Below, piece by piece: positions 49,539-60,280 of a stretch of 64,000 bases of DNA. The position numbers were made by a program, and so were the translations under genes. Position 1 is the stretch's first letter, and each line of letters starts with the position of its first letter. Source of the DNA: Aliidiomarina maris (GTDB lineage: Bacteria > Pseudomonadota > Gammaproteobacteria > Enterobacterales > Alteromonadaceae); contig NZ_PIPK01000002.1 in NCBI RefSeq assembly GCF_003987335.1, forward strand, positions 62,001 through 126,000, given 5' to 3'. Under the pieces are notes generated by a model, which was given only the letters and a program-made list of their open reading frames with translations, was not told where the DNA came from and made no database searches.

Positions 49539-51774
49539 CGTGTTTCGCTTCTATGTGTTGCAACAGATCGTACAGTTCTTCCACCGCTAAGGGTTTGGTT
49601 AAGTAAGCATCAAAGCCTTGATCTAAACCGCGTCGTACGTCTTTTTCCATTGCATTAGCCGATAAAGCCGCCACCGAAATATGTTGCAGGCTTTCGTCCA
49701 TCCGGATTTGCTCTAAGGCTTCAAAGCCATTCAAGCCCGGTAAGTTGATATCCATTAGAATCAGCTCTGGCATCAGTTGCCGCGCCAATTGCAAACCTAA
49801 TTGTGCATCGTGGGCACAGGTCAGCTCAAAGTTGTCATGCTCGCTGAAAATATCTTCCATTAGGCGCTGATTCGCAGGGTTATCTTCAATGTATAACACA
49901 CGAATATGACGATCAAATTCGGCGTCACTGCCCGCCTTAAGTTCATCAATGCTGGTGTCTTGTTGCTTCGACATCGGCAAGGTAACGTGAAACACTGTGC
50001 CTTCACCTTCCACTGATTCAGCTTCAATGTTTCCAGCCATTAATTCCGTTAAGGTACGTGTAATAGACAACCCAACCCCAGTGCCCTCAATGCTTGAATT
50101 TTCTGCACCAAGACGATTAAACGGCTGAAACAGCTGACTGATTTTATCTTTGGCAATACCAATGCCATTGTCTTTAACCTGAATGTGCACCAGCTCACCA
50201 TTAAGCGCCCAGTGCAAGCGCACATATCCGCCCTCGCGATTATACTTTACCGCATTACTCAGCAAGTTCATCAGCACTTGCTTGGTGCGGGTATAATCAG
50301 CATCAACCCGCACTTTGGGTAAAATGCGGGGGTCAAACTCAACCCGCACGCCATATTGCCCGGAAATGCTTTGGACTACGTTGACCGCCTCAGTCGCCGC
50401 ATCGTGTAACGAAATACTTTCAATGGATAGCGGGATTTGCCCCGCTTCAATCTTGGCCAAATCGAGCACTTCGTTAATCAGCGCAAGTAAATGCTGACCG
50501 CTTTTGTAAATCTGTTCAACTTGGTTACGCTGACGCTCGGGTAATGGCTGCTTTTTGCTATTGACAAGTAGCTGGGCATAACCAAGCACGGAATTTAACG
50601 GGGTGCGCAGTTCATGACTCATAGACGATAAAAAGTCATTCTTGGCACGGCTCGCCGTTTCAGCAGCATCTTTGGCCTGTTGCAGTTCTTTATTGGCTCG
50701 CTCACGTTCTTCCAATTGACGATACAAGCGAATGAGTAATGCGCAGGTAGCAGTAAAAGGCTTTAAGCGCCCGACTGTCTGCTGGCTAAATGCTTCACTG
50801 CTGTTGGCGAGTGCGAACATCCCTAGAATTTCATCACCATCCATAATGGGCACACCCACATAGTTGTGCAGCGGCGGATGGCCCTCGGGCTGACCACCAC
50901 GCCTAGGGTCTTGGGCAAATTCGTTACTAATCAAAGTTTGGCCTTGGGCAAATACCTGACCGAGCATGGTGTCGGGGTTACTCAAGGTCATTTGCCCTGC
51001 GCGCAATTGCTCAAGCAAGCGGCGCGAAGGTTCGTCCCAAGATAAATCTGTAATGGCGTGGATTTTAAGCTTTTTTGTGCCCGCGATACACTCACCGATC
51101 AGCGCATATTGGCTGTCGGTTAAGTCCCGTAACGCCTGCTCTAAGAAGGTCCAAAGACGGTCTCCTGACATCAGCGCGCTGTAGTCCGTAAGCCCTGTTA
51201 GCAACACTTGCAGCAGTTTGTCTTGTTCTTCCAAGCGCGCTTGCGTCGCCATCAGTTGCGATTGCTCGTCATAGCGACGCACTAACACCTCGGCCTGGCG
51301 CGTCAGCAAACGCTGTAATTCGCGCTGCTTCGAGGTTAATGTCCGCGGCTTCGTATCAATAATACACAGCGTACCCAGCACATGCCCTTGTTCGCTAAAA
51401 ATAGGGAAACCGGAATAGAAGCGAATGTGCGGCGCCCCGGTAACTAACGGATTGGCTTTAAATCTCGCGTCAGCGGCAGCGTCGTGCACTTCAATGTGCT
51501 CGCGTGCACTAACCGCATGGTCGCAAAACGCCACACCCCGTGGCGTCTCACATACACTTAAGCCGACTTGACTTTTAAACCATTGGCGCGCTTCGTCTAC
51601 CATAGACACCGCTACGATAGGAACGTCGAATAATAGCTGGCAAAGTTGGGTCAATTGATCAAATTCAGCGCTGGACTCTGAATCGAGTAACCCAGTCTCA
51701 CGCAATGCTTTTAGGCGTGCGGCTTCATCTTTGGCCTGTTGCGAACTGGTATGCGTAGGTGTTGACTCAGTCAT
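49519..51774 (-). CDS. Cytoplasmic hybrid sensor kinase (GAF-GAF-HisKA-HATPase-REC)
   Basis: 751 residues. GAF1 about 25-160 and GAF2 about 205-355, HisKA with His387 (SMSHELRTPLNS), HATPase about 500-610 (N box NLLSNAVKYN; VKDNGIGIAK; GTGVGLSI) and a C-terminal REC (about 620-745) with Asp near 675 (LMDINLPG). No membrane segments, so it senses a soluble cue. Translationally coupled to the REC-EAL gene. GAF1 is similar to that of the His-less kinase at 35699. Confidence 0.92.
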   Translation of the reverse strand: MTESTPTHTSSQQAKDEAARLKALRETGLLDSESSAEFDQLTQLCQLLFDVPIVAVSMVDEARQWFKSQVGLSVCETPRGVAFCDHAVSAREHIEVHDAAADARFKANPLVTGAPHIRFYSGFPIFSEQGHVLGTLCIIDTKPRTLTSKQRELQRLLTRQAEVLVRRYDEQSQLMATQARLEEQDKLLQVLLTGLTDYSALMSGDRLWTFLEQALRDLTDSQYALIGECIAGTKKLKIHAITDLSWDEPSRRLLEQLRAGQMTLSNPDTMLGQVFAQGQTLISNEFAQDPRRGGQPEGHPPLHNYVGVPIMDGDEILGMFALANSSEAFSQQTVGRLKPFTATCALLIRLYRQLEERERANKELQQAKDAAETASRAKNDFLSSMSHELRTPLNSVLGYAQLLVNSKKQPLPERQRNQVEQIYKSGQHLLALINEVLDLAKIEAGQIPLSIESISLHDAATEAVNVVQSISGQYGVRVEFDPRILPKVRVDADYTRTKQVLMNLLSNAVKYNREGGYVRLHWALNGELVHIQVKDNGIGIAKDKISQLFQPFNRLGAENSSIEGTGVGLSITRTLTELMAGNIEAESVEGEGTVFHVTLPMSKQQDTSIDELKAGSDAEFDRHIRVLYIEDNPANQRLMEDIFSEHDNFELTCAHDAQLGLQLARQLMPELILMDINLPGLNGFEALEQIRMDESLQHISVAALSANAMEKDVRRGLDQGFDAYLTKPLAVEELYDLLQHIEAKHDDASSS

Positions 51775-51912
51775 AAGTACTCAATTTGTCCATTATTGGC
51801 CTTGGGGTTTGACCCATACTGGTGTTATCGGTCAAGTTTGCTTAGGCTACAACAGTTTTACACTCGGCGCTAACCTCGGTAGACTCAAATCTATACAACA
51901 GAGGATGCCAAC

Positions 51913-52878
51913 ATGAAGCAACCCGACCCTATTCAGCCGGAATTATCCCCAGAGGACGCCACTACTCAATTGCGACGCTTCGAAGTGCGCTCATCAGAGG
52001 CCTTACTACAACTTCTGGACAACGGCGAAGTCGGCCTCTGGGAGTGGAACATCGCCAGCGGCGAAAATCTTGTCTCGGTAGCATGGGCAGCTATGCTCGG
52101 CTACGAACTGAGTAAGCTACAGCCGACTAATTATGAGCGTTTCAGCCAACTGATTCACCCGGACGATATCGCCGAAGTTGAATCCAACGTAAAAGCCCAT
52201 ATCGAAGGCAAAGTGCCTAAATACAAAGCCAACTTCCGTTTGCGCCACCAGCAAGGGCATTGGATCTGGGTCAAAGCGCGCGGCCAAATTACCGAATGGG
52301 ACAGCCAAGGAACGCCCACGGTCATGTCCGGTATCCACCTTGAAATTACAGCACTTAAGACCACCGAGGAAACTCTGCGTACCCGTTCAATAACGGATGA
52401 AATGACGCGTTGGTTCAATCGCGGTCATTTTTTGCACGCGGGCTCAAGGGCGGTAAAGCGTGCCCAACGTCAGCACACCCGGCTTGCACTGATCATGTTC
52501 GACATAGACCATTTCAAATCAATTAACGACAGTTATGGCCACGCCACGGGCGATAGCGTGATTCAAAAGGTGACGCAGTTAGTTGGTAGACGCGTGCGTA
52601 GTGTTGATATTGCCGCACGCATGGGCGGTGAAGAATTTGCTATTTTACTGGAAGGCGCCAGCTTGGGCGATGCGCGCAGCATCGCCGAGCAAGTGCGCAA
52701 ACAAATCAGCGGTACAGAATTTAAAACTACTTCAGGCCTAAACTTTCACGTCACCATTAGTTTTGGCGTCAGTATGCTGCAACCCGAGGACAGCAGCATC
52801 GATAGCTTATTAAGCCGCGCTGACAGTGCTTTATATAAAGCCAAAACCAACGGCCGTAACCGCACGGAATTGGCTTAA
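51913..52878 (+). CDS. PAS-GGDEF diguanylate cyclase
   Basis: 321 residues: a PAS domain (about 35-150; GLWEWNIASGE and LIHPDDI) and a GGDEF domain (about 160-320). The catalytic GGEEF at 238-242 is intact, and the RSVD at 229-232 is the product-inhibition I-site at the right spacing. A soluble c-di-GMP synthase. GAGGATGCC before the ATG supports the start. It is divergent from the hybrid kinase and so pairs with the EAL gene beyond it. Confidence 0.92.
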   Translation: MKQPDPIQPELSPEDATTQLRRFEVRSSEALLQLLDNGEVGLWEWNIASGENLVSVAWAAMLGYELSKLQPTNYERFSQLIHPDDIAEVESNVKAHIEGKVPKYKANFRLRHQQGHWIWVKARGQITEWDSQGTPTVMSGIHLEITALKTTEETLRTRSITDEMTRWFNRGHFLHAGSRAVKRAQRQHTRLALIMFDIDHFKSINDSYGHATGDSVIQKVTQLVGRRVRSVDIAARMGGEEFAILLEGASLGDARSIAEQVRKQISGTEFKTTSGLNFHVTISFGVSMLQPEDSSIDSLLSRADSALYKAKTNGRNRTELA

Positions 52879-52896
52879 TTTGGGGTAACCTAACAT

Positions 52897-53517
52897 TCAG
52901 AACGGGATATCGTCGTCAAAATCCGAGTCTGGTGCGAGTGGTTGCGGCTGAGGTGCACGGTTAGACTGCCCACCTTGCTGTTGACCACCCTGCTGGCCGC
53001 CAAATCCGCCTTGTTGTTGACCGCCGCCTTGCTGACCGCCAAAACCACCTTGCTGCTGTCCACCGCCTTGCTGACCGCCAAAACCGCCTTGCTGCTGTCC
53101 ACCGCCTTGCTGGCCACCTTGTGGTGCGAAACCACCTTGGTTACCACCAAAGTTGCCGCCGCCTTGACCGCCTTGACCACGACCATCAAGCATTTGCATG
53201 TCATTACACACAATTTCCGTGGTGTAGTTGTCTTTACCGTCCTGGCCTTGCCACTTACGTGTTTGCAGGCGCCCTTCGATATAAACTTTGGAGCCTTTGC
53301 GCAGGTATTCACCCGCGATCTCAGCTAAGCGACGATAGCAAACCACACGGTGCCACTCAGTTTGCTCTTTTTGTTCACCGGTTTGCTTGTCCTTCCAGGT
53401 TTCACTGGTCGCCACGCTTAAGTTGGCAATCGCGGTGCTGTTTTGGGTATAGCGTACCTCTGGGTCGGCGCCCAAATTTCCGATTAAGATAACTTTATTA
53501 ATTCCACGACTGGCCAT
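52897..53517 (-). CDS. ssb: Single-stranded DNA-binding protein
   Basis: 206 residues: OB fold (about 1-108; [35 protein letters not shown]), a long Gly/Gln-rich disordered linker (113-188) and the acidic C-terminal tip DDDIPF that binds repair proteins. It is longer than the 178-residue E. coli protein because of a repeat in the linker. AAAGGAG before the ATG. It lies 37 bases after the MFS gene on the same strand. Confidence 0.97.
   Translation of the reverse strand: MASRGINKVILIGNLGADPEVRYTQNSTAIANLSVATSETWKDKQTGEQKEQTEWHRVVCYRRLAEIAGEYLRKGSKVYIEGRLQTRKWQGQDGKDNYTTEIVCNDMQMLDGRGQGGQGGGNFGGNQGGFAPQGGQQGGGQQQGGFGGQQGGGQQQGGFGGQQGGGQQQGGFGGQQGGQQQGGQSNRAPQPQPLAPDSDFDDDIPF
52990..53106 (-). 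repeat. Three 39-bp in-frame repeats in the ssb linker
   Basis: Residues 138-176 are three copies of a 13-residue unit ([13 protein letters not shown]), encoded by nearly identical 39-base units. A partial copy precedes and follows. The copy number probably changes by slippage or recombination. Confidence 0.8.
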
Positions 53518-53554
53518 GCCTCGCTCCTTTACTTTATATCATTCGCTTTTCTAA

Positions 53555-54946
53555 TTACTGCGTCGCCGAAAATTGGGCAATACACGCTTGCGCCGCCTTA
53601 CTATCATAGGCATCACGACGCACTTTTAAATAACTCATCTGTTCATTGGCGATTACCACCGCCTCAATCACCCCAGCTTGCTCAGCTAACGCCTGCGCTA
53701 GTGCGCCAGCCTGCGCAGGCTTCACGCTAGGACACGCCAGGCTGACATTCGCAACCCCAACCACCGGCTGCATACGCAAACTGGCCGTAAACCAAATGGC
53801 TAATAGCACCATACAGAATAAAACTACGCCGGTCATGCCAAAATACAGATACAGTGCACCGCCGCTGATACCACCAGCAAAGGCACCAAAAAATTGAAAG
53901 CTGGTGTAAATGCCGCTCGCGCTGCCTTTACTACCTGCAGGTGCATATTGCGCCAGCATCGCAGGAAGGCTTGCTTCAAGATAGTTAAAACCGATAAAGA
54001 AAATCCAGACCCCAAGCACCAAACCAAGTAAAGAGTGCGCAAAAGACGCGATTACCGCGAATGCCACAAGTAATAGCATAATCGCAAACCTAAACGTTGG
54101 TAGTTGTCGCTGACGTCGAATTGCATAAAACATCAGTGGCACCATGACCACGAACGACAGTAACAGCGTGGGGAAGTACAACCAACCATGTTGCGCCGCA
54201 TTGAGCCCTGCGCTGACCAAGGTCGTGGGTAAACTTACAAACCATGCGGTTAGCACCAAGTGCAGCACAAAAATACCTAGGTTCAAGTGTGCCAGCTGAG
54301 GTGTCAGCAACAAACGCTTCAGTTCCGTTTTAACCGGTAGCAAATCGCGCTTGGGCGTTTTAGTCACCGCATCCGGGGTGACTGTTAGCACTAAACCTAC
54401 CGCAAGCAACGCACTGGCTGCAGTAAACCAAAACAGGCCACTCATGCCAACATGGGCACCTAACCAAGGGCCCAGCACTAACGCAAGCGCAAATGACAGG
54501 CCAATACACAAGCCAATAACGGCCATGACTTTGGGTCGTTGCTGGTCACGTGAACAATCCGACGCCAACGCCAATACGGCACTGGCAATCGCGCCTGCGC
54601 CCTGCAAAGCACGGCCAACAATGACCCACGTTAGGCTATCAGCAAGCGCTGCCACCACGCTGCCCAAGGCAAATATTAATAAGCCGCCGACAATGACAGG
54701 TCGTCGGCCGATACGATCAGACACCCAGCCCATCGGAATTTGCAGCAAGGCTTGGGTAAGGCCATAGGCCCCAATCGCCATGCCAATCAAAAATGGTGAG
54801 TAATCGGGGTATTGTTGGCCATATACCGCAATCACCGGCATGATCAAAAACAGCCCGAGCATACGTAAGCCAAAGACGGACGCTAGCGAAGCCGCTGCCT
54901 TTTTCTCAACTGAATTTAATGCGTGTTTGTTCAAACCCGAATGCAC
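53555..54946 (-). CDS. MFS transporter, YajR type with C-terminal ferredoxin-like domain
   Basis: 463 residues: 12 membrane helices (first half motif GWVSDRIGRRPVIVGG) and a soluble tail of about 65 residues (VANVSLACPSVKPAQAGALAQ) with the YAM-type alpha/beta pattern of YajR. The transported compound is unknown. The order uvrA (divergent), MFS, ssb is common in gammaproteobacteria. The start at 54946 has no clear ribosome-binding site; a downstream Met is possible. Confidence 0.88.
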   Translation of the reverse strand: MHSGLNKHALNSVEKKAAASLASVFGLRMLGLFLIMPVIAVYGQQYPDYSPFLIGMAIGAYGLTQALLQIPMGWVSDRIGRRPVIVGGLLIFALGSVVAALADSLTWVIVGRALQGAGAIASAVLALASDCSRDQQRPKVMAVIGLCIGLSFALALVLGPWLGAHVGMSGLFWFTAASALLAVGLVLTVTPDAVTKTPKRDLLPVKTELKRLLLTPQLAHLNLGIFVLHLVLTAWFVSLPTTLVSAGLNAAQHGWLYFPTLLLSFVVMVPLMFYAIRRQRQLPTFRFAIMLLLVAFAVIASFAHSLLGLVLGVWIFFIGFNYLEASLPAMLAQYAPAGSKGSASGIYTSFQFFGAFAGGISGGALYLYFGMTGVVLFCMVLLAIWFTASLRMQPVVGVANVSLACPSVKPAQAGALAQALAEQAGVIEAVVIANEQMSYLKVRRDAYDSKAAQACIAQFSATQ

Positions 54947-55134
54947 CTGAAAACGTGGATAGACTGGGTGGATAATATTGGCACGAGAGTGTACCAGAAA
55001 GCATCACAACGCACTATGTTGAAAGCATGCATTGCCAGTATGTGCTGGCTGCGCTTGCTGCAAATCTGTGCGATAATAGAGGATTAGCTCAGCCTCCGGG
55101 CACCCTCACCTTAAGCCAAAAGAAGTCGGAGACT

Positions 55135-57951
55135 ATGGATAAAATTGACATTCGTGGGGCGCGTACTCACAACTTAAAGAATATTCATCTCGAAATTCCG
55201 CGCGATAAACTTGTCGTGATCACTGGTCTATCTGGCTCGGGTAAGTCGTCCCTTGCATTTGATACCTTGTATGCGGAAGGTCAGCGGCGCTATGTTGAGT
55301 CGTTGTCTGCCTATGCACGTCAATTTTTGAGCTTAATGGAAAAACCTGACGTTGATTCCATTGAAGGTTTATCACCGGCCATTTCAATTGAACAGAAATC
55401 GACCTCACATAACCCGCGTTCGACCGTCGGTACCATTACCGAAATATACGATTACCTGCGCTTGATGTTTGCCCGCGTGGGCGAGCCTCGTTGTCCCCAT
55501 CATGATTTACCTTTGGCTGCACAAACGGTCAGCCAAATGGTGGATAACGTGATGGCACTGCCAGAAGGCAGTAAAATTATGCTACTTGCGCCAGTCGTAC
55601 AGGGGCGTAAAGGTGAGCACCAAAAGACCTTAGAGAATTTAGCGGCGCAAGGCTATTTGCGGGCGCGGGTAGATGGCAATGTCTGCGACTTAAGTGACCC
55701 GCCTAAGCTGGAATTGCATAAAAAACATGATATTGAAGTTGTGGTCGACCGCCTGAAAGTGCGTGACGGGCTAGAGCTTCGCCTTGCTGAGTCGTTTGAA
55801 ACTGCGCTCGAGCTAAGTGGCGGCACGGCATTTATTGTGCCCATGGAAGGCGAGGGAGAATCACTTACCTTCTCTGCCAACTTCGCCTGTTCTGAATGTG
55901 GTTACAGCATGCAAGAACTTGAGCCGCGCATGTTCTCGTTTAATAACCCGGCAGGTGCCTGTCCTACCTGTGACGGCCTTGGGGTTGAGCAATTTTTTGC
56001 CGCGGAGAAAGTGGTTGCTAACCCAGAATTAAGTCTCACCGGCGGTGCTATTCGCGGCTGGGACAAACGCAATTTTTATTATTACCAAATGCTGCGCTCG
56101 TTAGCGGAGCATTATGGCTTTGACTTGAACGTGCCGTTCCAAAGTTTAGCCGCCAACACCCGCGACAAAGTGTTGTACGGCAGCGGTAAAGAAGAAATTA
56201 AGTTCAAGTATGTGAACGACCGTGGCGATACCGTGGTGCGTAAACATACCTTCGAGGGCATTATTCCAAATATGCAGCGCCGCTACCGTGAAACTGACTC
56301 GACTGCGGTGCGCGAAGAGCTTGCGAAGTATTTGGCTAGTCAGCCCTGTAAATCCTGCAACGGCACGCGCTTACGCGAAGAGGCTCGTAACGTATTTGTG
56401 GAAAATACAACCTTGCCTGAAGTCGTTGAGCGCTCTATTGGTGATGCCTTACATTTCTTCCAGACCCTAACGTTGACCGGTCAGCGCGCCAGCATTGCGG
56501 AGAAGATCTTAAAGGAAATTAACGACCGCCTTAGTTTCTTGGTCAATGTCGGGTTGAATTATCTCACCTTATCGCGCAGTGCCGAGACTTTGTCAGGGGG
56601 CGAAGCCCAGCGCATTCGTTTAGCCAGCCAAATTGGTGCAGGCCTGGTCGGTGTTATGTACGTGCTCGACGAGCCCTCAATCGGTTTGCACCAGCGTGAT
56701 AATGAGCGCTTGCTCGATACCTTGCGTCACCTGCGCGACTTGGGCAACACCGTGTTGGTGGTGGAGCATGACGAAGATGCGATTCGCTGCGCGGACTATG
56801 TGATTGATATAGGCCCCGGTGCCGGTGTGCATGGCGGTGAAATTGTTGCAGCAGGCAGTGTTGAGGATGTGATTGCGAGCGAAGGCTCGCTCACCGGCGA
56901 TTACCTGTCTGGACGCAAAGAAATTGCAGTGCCGAAGCAGCGCCACAAGCCGGGTAAAGATTACCTTGATTTAAAAGGTGCGCGTGGCAATAACCTAAAA
57001 AATGTCGATTTACGCTTACCCATTGGCTTGATGACCTGCGTGACCGGGGTGTCAGGTTCGGGTAAATCGACTTTGATTAACGACACCTTATACCCACTGG
57101 CACAGCGTGAACTGAATGGCGCAACCACCACAGTGGCGGCACCTCATGACAGCATTGATGGCTTACAGCACTTAGACAAAGTCGTGGATATTGATCAGAG
57201 CCCTATCGGCCGCACGCCGCGTTCAAACCCTGCCACCTACACCGGTATTTTTACCCCAGTGCGAGAACTCTTTGCAGCGGTGCCTGAAGCACGTTCACGC
57301 GGCTATAAGCCAGGCCGCTTCAGCTTTAACGTCAAGGGTGGTCGCTGCGAAGCCTGCCAGGGTGATGGCGTGATTAAAGTTGAAATGCATTTCTTGCCGG
57401 ATGTATATGTGCCCTGTGACATTTGTAAAGGCAAGCGTTACAACCGTGAAACTCTGGAAATTCAGTATAAAGGCAAGAGCATTCACGAAGTACTCGATAT
57501 GACCATTGAGGAAGCACGTGAATTTTTCGATGCCGTTCCAGCGATTGCACGCAAGCTGCAAACCCTCATGGACGTTGGCTTGTCGTATGTGCGCCTGGGT
57601 CAGTCTGCAACCACCTTGTCAGGGGGCGAGGCTCAGCGCGTTAAGCTATCGCGCGAGCTGTCTAAACGCGATACCGGTAAGACCTTATATATTTTAGACG
57701 AGCCCACAACTGGCCTGCACTTTCACGATATTCAGCAGTTGCTCGCGGTACTCCATCGCCTGCGTGATCACGGCAACACCATTGTGATCATCGAACACAA
57801 CCTTGATGTGATTAAAACCGCGGATTGGATTGTCGACTTAGGCCCTGAAGGCGGCTCTGGTGGTGGTGAAATTCTTGAGCAGGGTACGCCTGAAACCGTC
57901 GCCAAGAGCACCAAGTCGCATACCGCTCGATTCTTGAAGCCAATGTTGTAA
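55135..57951 (+). CDS. uvrA: Excinuclease ABC subunit A
   Basis: Damage-recognition ATPase of nucleotide excision repair. 938 residues from ATG 55135 (family about 940); a longer frame from 55027 is not supported. Two ABC modules (Walker [10 protein letters not shown] at 31-39 and GVSGSGKST near 645; signatures LSGGEAQRI and LSGGEAQRV) and zinc modules (CSECG with [12 protein letters not shown] with CDIC) are present. I see no clear CTGT-N8-ACAG LexA box in the 188 bases between it and the MFS gene. Confidence 0.97.
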   Translation: MDKIDIRGARTHNLKNIHLEIPRDKLVVITGLSGSGKSSLAFDTLYAEGQRRYVESLSAYARQFLSLMEKPDVDSIEGLSPAISIEQKSTSHNPRSTVGTITEIYDYLRLMFARVGEPRCPHHDLPLAAQTVSQMVDNVMALPEGSKIMLLAPVVQGRKGEHQKTLENLAAQGYLRARVDGNVCDLSDPPKLELHKKHDIEVVVDRLKVRDGLELRLAESFETALELSGGTAFIVPMEGEGESLTFSANFACSECGYSMQELEPRMFSFNNPAGACPTCDGLGVEQFFAAEKVVANPELSLTGGAIRGWDKRNFYYYQMLRSLAEHYGFDLNVPFQSLAANTRDKVLYGSGKEEIKFKYVNDRGDTVVRKHTFEGIIPNMQRRYRETDSTAVREELAKYLASQPCKSCNGTRLREEARNVFVENTTLPEVVERSIGDALHFFQTLTLTGQRASIAEKILKEINDRLSFLVNVGLNYLTLSRSAETLSGGEAQRIRLASQIGAGLVGVMYVLDEPSIGLHQRDNERLLDTLRHLRDLGNTVLVVEHDEDAIRCADYVIDIGPGAGVHGGEIVAAGSVEDVIASEGSLTGDYLSGRKEIAVPKQRHKPGKDYLDLKGARGNNLKNVDLRLPIGLMTCVTGVSGSGKSTLINDTLYPLAQRELNGATTTVAAPHDSIDGLQHLDKVVDIDQSPIGRTPRSNPATYTGIFTPVRELFAAVPEARSRGYKPGRFSFNVKGGRCEACQGDGVIKVEMHFLPDVYVPCDICKGKRYNRETLEIQYKGKSIHEVLDMTIEEAREFFDAVPAIARKLQTLMDVGLSYVRLGQSATTLSGGEAQRVKLSRELSKRDTGKTLYILDEPTTGLHFHDIQQLLAVLHRLRDHGNTIVIIEHNLDVIKTADWIVDLGPEGGSGGGEILEQGTPETVAKSTKSHTARFLKPML

Positions 57952-57978
57952 GCTTGCTGGTTAAGCCAAGGAACCTAC

Positions 57979-58386
57979 ATGTACGTTGAAGAGTTAAAAG
58001 TACGTTTTTATGAAACTGACGCCTTAGGGCACGTTAATAACACAGTCATTCCAGCTTGGTTTGAAACCGGCCGCCTGCCTGTGTTTGAATTGTTTAATGA
58101 GCAGGGCAACCCGTATGAAATCAGCCTGATTGTGGCGAATTTGAATGTCGATTTTGTACGCCCTGTCTATTTTGGTTTCGCAGTTACGATTAAAACCTAT
58201 ATCGCGCGCCTTGGTAAAAGCTCGTTTGATATCGGCAGTGAAGTTTGGCAAAAAGGTGAGCTGTGCGCCAAAGGCACCACAATATTGGTCAATTACGACC
58301 ATAAGAACGAGCGCTCCGTGCCGGTGCCAGATAGCATCCGCGCCAAGTTATTGCAGCACAGCCACCCTGACCACCCACTTACATAG
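57979..58386 (+). CDS. Acyl-CoA thioesterase, hotdog fold (4HBT/YbgC-like)
   Basis: 135 residues. VRFYETDALGHVNNTVIPAWFE carries the catalytic Asp of the 4-hydroxybenzoyl-CoA thioesterase family (split at the motif ETDALGHVNN), followed by the hotdog strands. The acyl substrate is unknown. It sits 27 bases after uvrA and eight before glsA, so the three may be cotranscribed. Confidence 0.87.
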   Translation: MYVEELKVRFYETDALGHVNNTVIPAWFETGRLPVFELFNEQGNPYEISLIVANLNVDFVRPVYFGFAVTIKTYIARLGKSSFDIGSEVWQKGELCAKGTTILVNYDHKNERSVPVPDSIRAKLLQHSHPDHPLT

Positions 58387-58394
58387 GTAATTGC

Positions 58395-59333
58395 ATGGAA
58401 GGTACACCAAAGCGCCCAAGCAACCAAGAGTTATTGTTAAATGAAATTTTGCAAGAAGCCCTTGCGCTGCCATTAAGCGGTGAAGTCGCCAATTACATTC
58501 CTGCACTTGCCAGCGTCAACCCCAACCAGTGTGGCATTGCCGTCGCCAACCTCGACGGCCAAGTGCACGTGGCGGGCGACGCCGACGTGCCGTTTTCCAT
58601 TCAAAGCGTGTCTAAAGTGTTTGGACTCGCGCTGGCGATGCTGCGCATGGGCGATGATTTATGGCAGCGCGTGCACATGGAGCCTTCAGGGCAAGCCTTT
58701 AATTCAATTGTTCAGCTGGAGTGGGAGCACGGTATTCCGCGCAATCCGTTTATTAATGCCGGTGCGATTGTGGTCGCGGACACCTTAGTCAGCCATTACT
58801 CGGCAAGTAAGAATGCGCTGATGTCGTTTGTTCGTGGTCTTGCCGACCGCCCTGAGATAGCAGTCAATCAAGACGTGTTCTTATCCGAAAAGCAGCACGG
58901 TAGTCGCAACGCAGCGCTGGCTTATTTGATGAAGAGCTTTGGCAACATTGAAGCAGATGTCGAAGACGCACTCGATCATTACTTCTACCAATGCTCAATT
59001 GAAATGAGCTGTCGTGATGTCGCGCGTAGTTTAAGCTTTCTAGCCAACCGCGGCGTCCAGCCGCACTCAGGTGATACCATTGTCAGTCGCCGGGACGCCC
59101 ACCGTATCAATGCCATTATGCAAACCAGTGGCATGTATGACCAATCCGGTGAATTTGCCTTTGAAGTCGGTTTGCCGGCGAAAAGTGGCGTCGGCGGGGG
59201 CATTGTCGCGATTGTGCCAAACTATGGCGTGATATGCGCCTGGAGCCCGCGCCTAAACCAATATGGCAACTCATGTATGGGCATGTATATGATCACACGC
59301 TTGGCTGAAAAACTTGGGCTTTCAGTCTACTAA
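58395..59333 (+). CDS. glsA: Glutaminase
   Basis: Hydrolyses glutamine to glutamate and ammonia. 312 residues with the beta-lactamase-like Ser71-x-x-Lys74 (IQSVSKVFGL), EPSGQAFNSI, NPFINAGAIV and SGVGGGIVAIVPN. No signal peptide, so cytoplasmic. It is close to the thioesterase gene; its stop overlaps that of the convergent binding-protein gene by four bases. Confidence 0.95.
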   Translation: MEGTPKRPSNQELLLNEILQEALALPLSGEVANYIPALASVNPNQCGIAVANLDGQVHVAGDADVPFSIQSVSKVFGLALAMLRMGDDLWQRVHMEPSGQAFNSIVQLEWEHGIPRNPFINAGAIVVADTLVSHYSASKNALMSFVRGLADRPEIAVNQDVFLSEKQHGSRNAALAYLMKSFGNIEADVEDALDHYFYQCSIEMSCRDVARSLSFLANRGVQPHSGDTIVSRRDAHRINAIMQTSGMYDQSGEFAFEVGLPAKSGVGGGIVAIVPNYGVICAWSPRLNQYGNSCMGMYMITRLAEKLGLSVY

Positions 59334-60169
59334 TCCATATCGCGCTGGCGGGGGACGTAATCGAGATGTTCCCCCACCCCGAAGCGCTCGAATAATGCGC
59401 TTAACTCACCACTTTGGTGCATCGTTGTAAGTTGCCCTTCCAGCCAGTCGAGCAGCGCTTGCTGTGATTGATGTGCCAATAAATAGGTGTGGTAACTTAA
59501 GTCGACCTCCGTTTGCAGCTCGGCTAAATCAACCTTCTGCGGCTGTAATGCTGCCAGCATACCGAGAAACTCTTCACTCACCATCACCAAGTCAAGGCGC
59601 TCGCGCTGCAGCATATTCACCAGCGTGAAATGGTTATCTGCCAAGTACATGCGATGTTCGTACTCCAGCAATTCGCTGTCATGTTGAAAGTCGGTGAATT
59701 GGTAATGATAACCACGCAAACCACCGATTAAAGGATCATTCGCAATCACTTCGCTGGGTGGTTTCAAGGCCACGTATAAATCGGCACCACGGCTTAAGCG
59801 CGGGCCGCGAACAACTTGGTCATTTTGCTGCCAACCCCACTCTGGGGCCTGGAAGAAAATCACACTGCAACACCCTTCAGCACTGACCTGTTGATAGCGT
59901 GCGGTAGAACGAATTTCCACCAAGTTAAATATGTACTGTTGCTGTTGAGCGTTCAAGTAATCAAGTAAGCCGCCAAGCAGGTGTTCTGAGAGGTGCGACG
60001 AATAATAAGGCGGAAATTCATAAGCGGCGACATGAATAACTTCGGCGTCAGAGTTGGTTTGCTGCGCCGGTGTGTGCGCCTGAGCCGAGCTAACAAAAGC
60101 TGTAAAGCTGAGCGATAACCAACCGACCACCGCCAGATAAAATATTGTGTGTACTACTCGCCCCTGCAT
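59330..60169 (-). CDS. Periplasmic solute-binding-like protein (SBP_bac_3 type)
   Basis: 279 residues with a signal peptide (about 1-32, ending SSAQA). The body has the class-3 binding-protein pattern (EVIHVAAYEFPPYYSSHL, a later LVNMLQRERLDLVMVSEEF and a C-terminal LSALFERFGVGEHL). No permease or ATPase genes are near, so it may be a stand-alone sensor or enzyme-like protein. Ligand unknown. Confidence 0.72.
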   Translation of the reverse strand: MQGRVVHTIFYLAVVGWLSLSFTAFVSSAQAHTPAQQTNSDAEVIHVAAYEFPPYYSSHLSEHLLGGLLDYLNAQQQQYIFNLVEIRSTARYQQVSAEGCCSVIFFQAPEWGWQQNDQVVRGPRLSRGADLYVALKPPSEVIANDPLIGGLRGYHYQFTDFQHDSELLEYEHRMYLADNHFTLVNMLQRERLDLVMVSEEFLGMLAALQPQKVDLAELQTEVDLSYHTYLLAHQSQQALLDWLEGQLTTMHQSGELSALFERFGVGEHLDYVPRQRDMD

Positions 60170-60280
60170 TCACTCATTCCTTCGTGTGTATCACTGTGCG
60201 CCTCTGCTTGGTTTACAGAGCATTGCACGTTGGCAAATAGTGTCAACTAAATGCGGTGAAACGCGACCATGATGACAACA

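Noticed and set aside
52990-53106. CRISPR-like array
   Set aside because: The regular repeats are in-frame codons of the ssb linker, with no spacers and no cas genes.
52890-53312. Lys/Val/Ser-rich minus-strand frame overlapping ssb
   Set aside because: It is a by-product of the ssb linker repeat in another frame.
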